64,000 bases of DNA from an uncultured Eubacteriales bacterium (GTDB taxonomy: Bacteria; Bacillota; Clostridia; Christensenellales; Aristaeellaceae). This document shows, one piece after another, positions 34,526 to 42,600 of the stretch. The number at the start of each line of letters is the position of its first letter. Position 1 is the first letter of the stretch. The stretch is from contig OMYT01000009.1 of the NCBI GenBank assembly GCA_900315315.1, positions 1-64,000 on the forward strand, in the 5' to 3' direction. Under the pieces are notes generated by a model that was not told the origin of the DNA, searched no databases, and saw only the letters and a list, made by a program, of their open reading frames with translations. The position numbers were made by a program, and so were the translations under genes.

Positions 34526-34780
34526 ATGGAAAAGAAAGCGGAAGGGCAGGCCCGGAAAAAGGCGCTGAGGATGGCGGTGTTTATCCTGTTGGCCCTGGAG
34601 GCGGCGGCGCTGCTGGCGCGGACGGTGAGCGAAGTCGGACAGTATCTGCGCATGGACATTACGAACCCGGCGCATCACGCGATCTTCACGGCAGTGGCGG
34701 CTGTGGTCGGGGGCTATGTATATGTCAGGGAAAGGATGAAGGAACGGCAGGCAGCGGAGGAACCGGCGGATCAAGAATGA
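34526..34780 (+). CDS. Small two-helix membrane protein of unknown function
   Basis: An 84-residue protein with a basic N-terminus (MEKKAEGQARKKALRMA), one hydrophobic helix (VFILLALEAAALLARTV), a short loop with two histidines (NPAHHAIFTAV) and a second hydrophobic helix (AVAAVVGGYVYV), then a charged tail. It resembles many short clostridial membrane proteins without known role. The ATG at 34526 has AGGGAAAGG 7 bases upstream; the TTG at 34505 lies in the repeat. It sits between the HD-GYP sensor and the housekeeping operon. Confidence 0.5.
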   Translation: MEKKAEGQARKKALRMAVFILLALEAAALLARTVSEVGQYLRMDITNPAHHAIFTAVAAVVGGYVYVRERMKERQAAEEPADQE

Positions 34781-34872
34781 CGGCAAAGGGACGAAGAGTG
34801 CCCGGAGAGCCGCCGGAAACGCATACCGCCTGAGGCTGCCGGGTGCTTCACACAGAATATTGAAAGGAACGG

Positions 34873-35265
34873 GTGAAGGACATGCTGAACACCGGGAAAG
34901 AAGGATTCAAAAAAACAGACGGGATCATGGAAATCCCCGGTTCAAAGGAAGAAGCAAAGGAATGCGTCAAATCGGCGGTGAAGGAAGCCGGGGATAAGGC
35001 GCTGGAGAAAGTAAAGGAAATCGCCGGGGATTCGAAGCCCGCGATCAAGGACGCCGTCAGGGCGGTGCGGCAGGCGGTGAAAGACGAAACGCCCGTGGTG
35101 AAGCAGAAAATGGAGGAGCTGAAGCCGGTGGTCGAAGAAGCCGGAAAAAATGCGGCGGAAACCATTGAAAAAGTGATCGAAACCGCAAAACCGGTCGTCA
35201 GCGAAGCCATCAGCGAAACCATGGATTTCATCAAAGAAGTGAAGGAAGATACCAAACCGGAGTAA
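34873..35265 (+). CDS. Small, highly charged all-helical protein of unknown function
   Basis: A 130-residue protein rich in Lys, Glu, Ala and Val with almost no aromatic residues. Heptad and 11-residue patterns (VKSAVKEAGDKALEKVKEI, AVRAVRQAVKDETPVVKQKM) suggest a long amphipathic helix or coiled coil of the kind seen in LEA-like or lipid-surface proteins. It has no signal peptide. The GTG at 34873 has GAAAGGAAC just upstream; the ATG three codons later is also possible. It ends 22 bases before cdsA and may be co-transcribed with it, which makes a membrane-surface role conceivable but unproven. Confidence 0.5.
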   Translation: MKDMLNTGKEGFKKTDGIMEIPGSKEEAKECVKSAVKEAGDKALEKVKEIAGDSKPAIKDAVRAVRQAVKDETPVVKQKMEELKPVVEEAGKNAAETIEKVIETAKPVVSEAISETMDFIKEVKEDTKPE

Positions 35266-35287
35266 TGCCCGGGACGGAGGGACACGT

Positions 35288-36106
35288 ATGAAGCAACGGA
35301 TTATAACGGGGATCGGGCTGATTGCGTTTCTGGCAATCTGCCTCTGGCTGCCCAACTGGGTGATGGCGCTGGCCACGCTGGTGTGCATCGGTTTCGCGGT
35401 CTGGGAGGAATACCACGCGCTGACGATCGCGGGGCATCGGGTGATTTCCTGGCCGACGTGGGTGCTGATGGCCGCTTCGATTCCGTTGGTTTACTTTTTC
35501 GGCGTGAAGGTGGTCGTCCCGATGCTGGCGGCGGCGCTGTTCGCCATGGTGACGCAGGTCCTGTTCCGGAAGGAGCCGGAACTGACGGATCTGAGCATGA
35601 GCACGCTGCCGCTGCTGACGGTGGCGCTGCCGGGACTGAGCCTGGTGGCACTGGCCCTGATTCCGAAGCAGAAGGCGGTCGAGGTGGTGCTGCTGTGCCT
35701 GACCTTCGCGGTGCCGCTGATGGGGGATATCTTTGCGCTGTTCGTAGGCAGTGCGGTCGGCGGGCCGAAATTCTGCCCGGCGGTGAGCCCGAAGAAAACG
35801 ATTGCCGGGAGCCTGGGCGGGCTGGCCGGCAGCGTGATTGCCGCGATGGCGGTGTTCGGGCTGAGCCACGTGTTCTGCAACGCGCCGACGCTGGCGAAGC
35901 TGCCGGTGTGGTGGCACTATCTGCTGCTGGGGTTCTTCGGCGGGGCAGTCGGGCAGATCGGCGATCTGTTTGCGAGCCTGGTGAAGCGGCACAGCGGGAT
36001 GAAGGATTTCTCGAATTTGTTCCCGGGGCACGGGGGAATGCTGGACAGGCTGGACAGTGTGCTGTTTATGGCGATATTGATGTATTGTTACCTGATGTTT
36101 AAATAA
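35288..36106 (+). CDS. cdsA: Phosphatidate cytidylyltransferase
   Basis: A 272-residue polytopic membrane enzyme that makes CDP-diacylglycerol from CTP and phosphatidic acid, the branch point of phospholipid synthesis. The CdsA signature is at the C-terminus: SPKKTIAGSLGGLAGSV, GQIGDLFASLVKRHSGMKDFSNLFPGHGG and LDRLDS, holding the metal-binding aspartates. The N-terminal two-thirds is a run of hydrophobic helices. ATG at 35288 has GGACGGAGGG 9 bases upstream. Normal order would place it straight after uppS; here three extra genes intervene. Confidence 0.95.
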   Translation: MKQRIITGIGLIAFLAICLWLPNWVMALATLVCIGFAVWEEYHALTIAGHRVISWPTWVLMAASIPLVYFFGVKVVVPMLAAALFAMVTQVLFRKEPELTDLSMSTLPLLTVALPGLSLVALALIPKQKAVEVVLLCLTFAVPLMGDIFALFVGSAVGGPKFCPAVSPKKTIAGSLGGLAGSVIAAMAVFGLSHVFCNAPTLAKLPVWWHYLLLGFFGGAVGQIGDLFASLVKRHSGMKDFSNLFPGHGGMLDRLDSVLFMAILMYCYLMFK

Positions 36107-36159
36107 GGGGGCTTTCCTGCCCATCCAACAAAGGTTCCACTGGAGCCTTTGCCCCCTTA
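36104..36159. repeat. Intergenic palindromic element overlapping the cdsA stop
   Basis: TAAGGGGGC (36104-36112) pairs with GCCCCCTTA (36151-36159), and inside it AAAGGTTCC (36130-36138) pairs with GGAGCCTTT (36142-36150) through one G-T pair. The first 14 bases, TAAGGGGGCTTTCC, recur exactly at the polC stop (44157-44170). Confidence 0.7.
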
Positions 36160-36196
36160 ACCCCTTCGGCGTCGAAAAAAAGACAGCGGATTAGGA

Positions 36197-37348
36197 ATGA
36201 AACAAATAAGAATGAAGACGATTGCGATACTGGGATCAACAGGGTCCATCGGGACACAGGCGCTGGATATCTGCCGGCGGCATCCCGACCGCTACCGGGT
36301 GACGGCTTTGACAGCCCGGGGAAGCAAGGAAAAGCTGTTTGAACAGGTGCGGGAATTCCGGCCGGAGATGGCCGGGCTGACCGAAGGATTTGATCCGGCG
36401 GAGATTCCGTCGGATCTGCAGTTCTGCCGCTTTCTGAGCGGAAAGGAAGCGCTGCACGCGGCGGCCGCCGAAGTTGAGGCGGACATGGTGCTGGTGAGCA
36501 TTGTCGGGATCGCCGGGCTGCAGGGCGTGATGGACGCGCTGCAGGCGGGGCGGCAGGTGCTGCTGGCCAACAAGGAAGCGCTGGTGACCGGGGGACACCT
36601 GGTGACGGACCTGGCGCGGAAAGCCGGGAAACCGCTGCTGCCGGTGGACAGCGAGCACAGCGCCATTTTCCAGTGCCTGCAGGCGGGCGGCGGGAACAAG
36701 CCGGAGAAGCTGCTGCTGACCGCGTCCGGCGGACCTTTCCGGACCTGGACAAAAGAACGAATTGAGAAGGCGACGCCGGCGGAAGCGCTGAAGCATCCCA
36801 ACTGGAACATGGGTGCGAAGATCACGGTCGACAGCGCGAGCATGTTCAACAAAGGGCTGGAGATCATGGAAGCACGGTGGCTGTTTGATATGCCGGAGGA
36901 GAGGATCGAAGTGGTCGTGCATCCCCAGAGCATCGTGCACAGCGCGGTGGTTTTCCGGGACGGCGCGGTGCTGGCGCAGCTGGGGGAGCCGGACATGCGG
37001 GTACCGATCGGGTACGCAATGGCTTATCCGGAACGGATTGAAACCGGAGTGCAGGCGCCGGACCTGTTCGCGCTGGGCAGCCTGACGTTTGAAAAACCGG
37101 ATGAGGACAAATTTCCGGCGCTGCGGCTGGCACGGGCCTGCCTGAGGGCGGGCGGAGCGGCCTGCACGGTGTTCAACGGGGCCAACGAGGCAGCGGTGGC
37201 AGCCTTCCTGCGGAATGAGATTCCCTTCGGGGAGATCGCGAGGAGAGTGGAGAAGGCGGTTGAGAAACTGGCCGGCATGCCGGCAAACTGCATTGAAGAT
37301 ATATGGGAGGCCGACAGGAGGGCAAGGGTAATTCAGAGTGAAGAGTGA
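36197..37348 (+). CDS. dxr: 1-deoxy-D-xylulose 5-phosphate reductoisomerase
   Basis: A 383-residue MEP-pathway enzyme that converts DXP to MEP with NADPH. Visible motifs are the NADPH fold ILGSTGSIGTQALDI, LLANKEALVTGG, the metal/substrate motif PVDSEHSAIFQCL, LTASGGPF, then HPNWNMGAKITVDSASMFNKGLE, HPQSIVHSAV and FNGANEAAVAAFL. It feeds ispG downstream and finally uppS. The ATG at 36197 follows GGATTAGGA; a second Met five codons on is possible. The last residues and stop (QSEE) again come from the GAGTGAAGAGTGAAG repeat. Confidence 0.96.
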   Translation: MKQIRMKTIAILGSTGSIGTQALDICRRHPDRYRVTALTARGSKEKLFEQVREFRPEMAGLTEGFDPAEIPSDLQFCRFLSGKEALHAAAAEVEADMVLVSIVGIAGLQGVMDALQAGRQVLLANKEALVTGGHLVTDLARKAGKPLLPVDSEHSAIFQCLQAGGGNKPEKLLLTASGGPFRTWTKERIEKATPAEALKHPNWNMGAKITVDSASMFNKGLEIMEARWLFDMPEERIEVVVHPQSIVHSAVVFRDGAVLAQLGEPDMRVPIGYAMAYPERIETGVQAPDLFALGSLTFEKPDEDKFPALRLARACLRAGGAACTVFNGANEAAVAAFLRNEIPFGEIARRVEKAVEKLAGMPANCIEDIWEADRRARVIQSEE

Positions 37349-37372
37349 AGAGTGAAGAGTGAAGAGGAGAGG
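37334..37372. repeat. Gene-end microrepeat, copy 3, tandem form
   Basis: CAGAGTGAAGAGTGAAGAGT continues as about four head-to-tail GAAGAGT units between dxr and rseP. It supplies the dxr stop codon and ends in GAGGAGAGGAAC, the probable ribosome site of rseP. Confidence 0.75.
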
Positions 37373-37384
37373 AACGCTTAAACT

Positions 37385-38455
37385 GTGTATATTTTACTGG
37401 CGATACTGCTGCTGGCAATCCTGATTACGGTTCACGAGTTCGGGCATTTTCTGGCGGCGCGGGCAATGAAGATCGAGGTTCGGGAGTTTGCCATCGGGAT
37501 GGGACCGAAACTGTTCGGCTGGAAAAGCCGGAAGTATGAGACCGCCTTCGCGGTGCGGGCGATCCCGGTCGGTGGATACTGCGCCTTTTACGGGGAGGAC
37601 GATCCGACCGGAAAGAGCAGGGACGATCCCCGGGCTTTTCCGAAACAAAACGTGTGGAAGCGGCTGTTTGTGATCCTGATGGGCCCGATGATGAATTTCG
37701 TGCTGGCCTTCGTGGTGGCGACGGTGTTCTACTGGGTGAACGGGATCAGCGTGGTGACGGGGGTTGACCCTTACATTGCCGAGATCATGGCAGCCGGACC
37801 GGCCAATTTCGCCGGCATGGAGGCCGGGGACCGGGTGACGGAGATCAACGGGAAAAACATGCTGGACGGCACCGTGGATACGCTGCTGGACACCATCCAG
37901 GCGTGGAAGGAAGGGGACGGCCCCCTGCAGATGACCGTGGAGCGGGGGGACAAGACCCTGCACATGGAAATGACGCCGGTATGGGATGAAACGGAACAGA
38001 AGATGCGCATCGGCGTGACGATCGGCGGGACATACCGGACCGAAACGCAGCCGGTCTCTTTCCCGGACGGATTCAGGCATTCCTGGGAGCTGTGCGTGAA
38101 TGCCTCCGGCGCGATTCTCGGCGCGCTGAAGGACCTGGTTACGACCGGGAAGGGACTGGACCAGACATCCGGGCCGGTGGGGATTGTGAGCATTGTGTCC
38201 AGCGAGGTAAAGGAGGGCGGATTCAGCGCCTTCACGCAGCTGCTGGTCATGATCTCGATTAACCTGGGACTGATGAATCTGCTGCCGATTCCGGGACTGG
38301 ACGGAAGCCGGCTGGTGTTCGGGATCGTGGAGGTGATCCGGGGGAAGCCGGTTCCGCCGGAGAAAGAGGCGGTGGTCCATCTGGTGGGGATGGTGCTGCT
38401 GTTCGGGCTGATGATATTCTTTACGTTTAAGGATATCATGAGGTTGTTTGGATAG
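37385..38455 (+). CDS. rseP: Site-2 membrane metalloprotease RseP/RasP
   Basis: A 356-residue intramembrane zinc protease. The HEFGH motif is in the first helix (TVHEFGHFLAARAMKIEV), and the second zinc ligand is in the LDG motif NLLPIPGLDGSRL near residue 300. A single PDZ domain lies at about 115-215 (VDPYIAEIMAAGPANFAGMEAGDRVTEINGK). It cleaves anti-sigma factors and leftover signal peptides in the membrane. The GTG at 37385 is set by the family N-terminus and a GAGGAGAGGAAC site about 11 bases upstream. It is the usual neighbour of dxr and ispG. Confidence 0.95.
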   Translation: MYILLAILLLAILITVHEFGHFLAARAMKIEVREFAIGMGPKLFGWKSRKYETAFAVRAIPVGGYCAFYGEDDPTGKSRDDPRAFPKQNVWKRLFVILMGPMMNFVLAFVVATVFYWVNGISVVTGVDPYIAEIMAAGPANFAGMEAGDRVTEINGKNMLDGTVDTLLDTIQAWKEGDGPLQMTVERGDKTLHMEMTPVWDETEQKMRIGVTIGGTYRTETQPVSFPDGFRHSWELCVNASGAILGALKDLVTTGKGLDQTSGPVGIVSIVSSEVKEGGFSAFTQLLVMISINLGLMNLLPIPGLDGSRLVFGIVEVIRGKPVPPEKEAVVHLVGMVLLFGLMIFFTFKDIMRLFG

Positions 38456-38465
38456 GAGAATGGCT

Positions 38466-39506
38466 ATGACAAAAACGGTGAATGTCGGCGGGCTGGCTTT
38501 GGGCGGCGGAAATCCGGTGCTGGTGCAGAGCATGACGAACACGGATACGCGGGATGCGGAGGCGACGCTGGCGCAGATCTGCGCGCTGCATGACGCGGGA
38601 TGCGATATCGTGCGGGTGAGCGTATACGACGAGGAATGCGCAGAGGCGGTCAAAATCCTGACGGCGAAGAGCCCGGTGCCGCTGGTGGCGGATATTCATT
38701 TCGACTATAAACTGGCCATCCGCTCGGCGGAAAACGGGATTGCCAAACTGCGGATCAATCCCGGGAACATCGGCGGGGAAGCGCGGGTGCGGGAACTGGC
38801 GGACTGCGCGAAGGCGCACCATATTCCGATCCGGATCGGGGTGAACAGCGGGTCGGTCGAAAAGGAACTGCTGGCGAAGTACGGCGGGCCGACGGCTGAA
38901 TGTCTGACGGAAAGCGCGCTCGGACATGCCCGGATGCTGGAGAAGGCCGGATTTGACGATATTGTGCTGAGCATGAAAAGCAGCGACGTGAAGCTGACGA
39001 TCGACGCTTACCGCCTGGCGCATGAAAAGTGCGGTTATCCTCTGCATCTGGGAGTGACGGAGGCGGGCCTGCCCGGACAGGGAACCGTGAAGAGCGCCAT
39101 CGGGATCGGCGCGCTGCTGGCGGACGGAATCGGCGACACAATCAGGGTCAGCCTGAGCGGAGATCCGTTGCCGGAAGCGAAAGCAGCATGGGATATCCTG
39201 CGGGCGCTGGATCTGCGGACGAGAGGCGTGCAGCTGATTGCCTGTCCGACCTGCGGCCGGACCTGCATTCCGGTGGAGCAGATTGCCAGAAGGGTGGAGG
39301 CGGAACTGTCGGACGTGACGGTGCCGCTGAAGGTTGCGGTGATGGGGTGCATCGTGAACGGCCTGGGCGAAGGGAAAGAAGCTGATGTCGGCATCGCCGG
39401 GGGCAAAGACGGAGGAGCTCTTTTCGTAAAGGGAAAAGAGCCGAGAAAAGTACAGGGGGATCTGGCGGAGATCCTGATCTCTGAAGTGAGAAAAATGATT
39501 CAGTAA
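38466..39506 (+). CDS. ispG: 4-hydroxy-3-methylbut-2-enyl diphosphate synthase (flavodoxin)
   Basis: A 346-residue 4Fe-4S enzyme of the MEP pathway, turning MEcPP into HMBPP. Signature segments are VLVQSMTNTDTRD, PLVADIHFDYKLA, KLRINPGNIGG, RIGVNSGS and the cluster motifs CPTCGRTC and VMGCIVNGLGEGKEADVGIAGG. The start at 38466 has TAGGAG 9 bases upstream; two earlier in-frame codons (38448, 38460) lie on top of that site. It begins 10 bases after rseP, supporting co-transcription. It uses reduced flavodoxin or ferredoxin. Confidence 0.95.
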   Translation: MTKTVNVGGLALGGGNPVLVQSMTNTDTRDAEATLAQICALHDAGCDIVRVSVYDEECAEAVKILTAKSPVPLVADIHFDYKLAIRSAENGIAKLRINPGNIGGEARVRELADCAKAHHIPIRIGVNSGSVEKELLAKYGGPTAECLTESALGHARMLEKAGFDDIVLSMKSSDVKLTIDAYRLAHEKCGYPLHLGVTEAGLPGQGTVKSAIGIGALLADGIGDTIRVSLSGDPLPEAKAAWDILRALDLRTRGVQLIACPTCGRTCIPVEQIARRVEAELSDVTVPLKVAVMGCIVNGLGEGKEADVGIAGGKDGGALFVKGKEPRKVQGDLAEILISEVRKMIQ

Positions 39507-39532
39507 AGGAGATTTCGCGGCTGCGGCCGCGG

Positions 39533-39645
39533 CCAAAGGGTTTTCCTGCCCGGGGCTTGCGCCTCCAACATGGGCTCCACCGGAACCTGTGCTTACGAAA
39601 ACGGGCGTGCCGGCCCGCTTTCCGGGGCGCGTGAAATCCCTTTGG
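39533..39645. repeat. Long-range hairpin element between ispG and polC
   Basis: CCAAAGGG (39533-39540) is perfectly complementary to CCCTTTGG (39638-39645), and the pairing continues inward for three of the next four bases. GC-rich inner segments (GCCCGGGGCTTGCGCC, GGGCTCCACCGGAACC) resemble the element after cdsA. The right arm ends 11 bases before the polC ATG and could cover its ribosome site. Confidence 0.55.
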
Positions 39646-39656
39646 AAACCTTCGGT

Positions 39657-42600
39657 ATGAACAAACAGGAAGATCTGATGGCGCGGATTGCGCGGGAAAT
39701 CCCGGAACTGGCGGGGAAACTGTCCGCGCCGCGGGTGACCTATGTCAAATCTTCTCAAAAAACGTATATCAGTTTTGAATGTCAGGAACTGGCGGGAGAA
39801 AGACAGTTCCTGAAGCTGGAAAGAGTGCTGCGGGAGATGTTTCCCGGGCGGCCGCTTGCCGTGCGGGTAACCTCGCCCGCGCTGAAGACGGCTTTCCTGG
39901 AGGATCCGGCGCCTTACCGGCAGGTGCTGGATGATTTTCTGCGCCGGAATTACCCGATGGCGAAGGCCTGGATCGGCCAGATCGGATGGCAGATCGAAAA
40001 GAACCAGCTGGGCAGCGGCGCGGCGCCCGTCGGAGAACATGAGGAAGACGGTCTGCTGACGCTGGTGTTCCCGGATGAGATCAGCCTGAGGGTGATGAAT
40101 CAGAGCAACGTCGGCCCGCGGCTGGCGATGGCAATCAGGGAGATTTTCGCGGCGAAGGTCCGGGTGGAAATGACGGTGGAAGGCACCCGGGAGGAACGTC
40201 TCCGGAAGATGATGGAGCAGCGGCGGGATACTGCGCTGACCGTGACCGCAGAAGAAATGGCGGAACGGTACGGAACCGGCGTGCCGGTGGAAGGCGCCGA
40301 AAAGGCGGAGAAGAAACCGCGGAAGACGGCGGAGAAGAAAGAGAAAAAAGCGGGAGGAGATTCTCCGAACGCGGCAGAGACGGCAAAGAAAGGGCCGGCC
40401 GGGACGATGGCGGCGGCGACTGTCGGAAAACCGATCGTTGGGCGGAGCGTTGCGGACCGGCCGGTGGAGATCAAGGAACTGAACGCGGAGAGCGGCGTGG
40501 TTGTGATCCAGGGCGAAATCTTTAAACTGGAGCAGAAGGAGCTCAGGGGCGGTGAGATGGTCCTGGTTACCTTCGGGGTAACAGACTACACGAGCTCGAT
40601 CCTGTGCAAGATCTTTTTCCGGTACCGTAGCCGCAGCTATGCCCGGAAGGATGAGGATCCGGCCCCGATCACGGATGAGGAACGCAAGGCTGTGGCGGAC
40701 AAGCTCGAGCGGATTAAACAGGGCATGGGCGTGAAGATCCGGGGCGAATGCCTGTACGATAACTATGCCCGGGAACTGAGTATCTCCGTGCGGGATATGG
40801 TCGAAACCAAAAAAGAGGAGCGCGAGGATACCGCGGAGGAGAAGCGGGTCGAACTCCATATGCATACCAACATGTCCACGATGGACGCACTGACGAGCGC
40901 GGACGATCTGATCGCCCGGGCGGTGAAGTGGGGCCATCCTGCCGTCGCGGTGACGGACCACGGGGTGCTGCAGTCCTTTCCGGCGGCGTTCCGCGCGGCG
41001 AAAAAGGGAAAAATCAAGCTGATCCCCGGATGCGAGGGCTATCTGATCGACGAGAAACAGATTGCCGAAGACGGGGACGGGCGGCCGTATGACGGGCCGG
41101 TGGTAGTGCTGGACTTCGAGAGCACGGGCCTGAATACCGGCAAGGCGCGGATTACCGAGATCGGCGCGGTGCGGCTGGAGAACGGGATTGTGACGGATAG
41201 CTTCGAGATGCTGGTGGACCCCGAGGAAACGCTGGAACGTAAAGTCACGGAACTGACAGGTATTTCAGATGCGATGCTGAAGGGCCAGCCCAAGGCGGCG
41301 GAGGCCCTGCCGCAGCTGTTGGCGTTTATCGGAAAGGACCCGATTGCGGCGCACAACGCAAACTTTGATGTGAGCCTGCTGCGGGCGGAACTGAGACGGA
41401 TTGATCTGAACTGGTCAGGGCCGGTGATCGATACGCTGGCCTATGCCCGGAAACTGTATCCGGACCTGAAATCCTTCCGGCTCGGAGCACTGTGCAAACA
41501 TTTGGGCGTGAGTCTCAAAAACGCCCACCGGGCGGTGCACGACGCCACGGCAACGGCCCAGTGCCTGAAGCGCATGTTTGAGGACACGCGGGAGAGATTC
41601 CCAAAGGCGGAGAGCCTGACGGATCTGGATCAAAACCTGAAGGGCGGTGCCATCGGGGAAAGCCGGCATATCATTCTGCTGGCGAAAAACCGGACCGGCC
41701 TGGTGAACCTGAACCGGCTGGTTTCCGCCGGACATCTGGAATATTTCAAGCGGGTGCCGCATATGCCCCGCTTCCTGATCCGGAAATACAGGGAAGGATT
41801 GATTATCGGCAGCGCGTGCGAGGCGGGGGAACTGTTCCGTGCGGTGCTGGCGCGGGAGGATCACGAGCGGCTGAAGGAGATTGCCTCCTTCTACGACTAT
41901 CTGGAGATTCAGCCGATCGGGAACAACGCGTTCCTGATCCGGGAAGGACAGGCTGCCTCGGAGGAGGAACTGCGGGAACTGAACAGGGTGATTGTCGCCC
42001 TGGGCGATGAACTGGACATCCCGGTGGTTGCGACCGGTGACGTGCATTTTCTGGATCCGAAGGATGCCATCGGCCGGGCGATCATCCAGGCGGGAATGAA
42101 ATACAGCGATGCGGATAAACAGCCGCCGCTGTACTTCAAAACGACGGACGAGATGCTGGAGGAGTTTGCCTACCTGGGGCCTGAAAAAGCGAAGGAGGTC
42201 GTGATCGACAACCCGCGCAAGATCGCGGAACAGGTGGAGGAAATGAAACTGTTCCCGGTGCATCCCAAGGGCGAGGATACGTTCCAGCCCTACTGGGACG
42301 ACGCGGAGGATATGATCCAGCAGATGACCTGGGACACGGCGGAGGAGATGTACGGTTCCCCGCTGCCGGAGATCGTCGAAGCCAGGTTGAAGAAAGAACT
42401 GAAGTCTATTGTGGGATACGGTTACTGCACGCTGTACGCGATCGCGCAGAAGCTGGTTTCCCGGTCGCTGGAGGACGGATATCTGGTCGGCAGCCGCGGC
42501 AGCGTCGGCTCAAGCCTTGTGGCGCGTATGTGCGGGATTACCGAAGTGAACGCCCTGCCGCCGCACTACCGCTGTACGCACTGCCATAAAGGATTCTTTG

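Noticed and set aside
28463..37372. CRISPR-like array made of GAAGAGTG repeats
   Set aside because: The units are only 7-19 bases, partly contiguous and scattered over 9 kb, with no regular unique spacers or cas genes.
38436..40961. 841-residue minus-strand open frame opposite ispG and polC
   Set aside because: It spans two conserved genes and the repeat between them; no motif is seen, only Arg/His/Pro-rich sequence.
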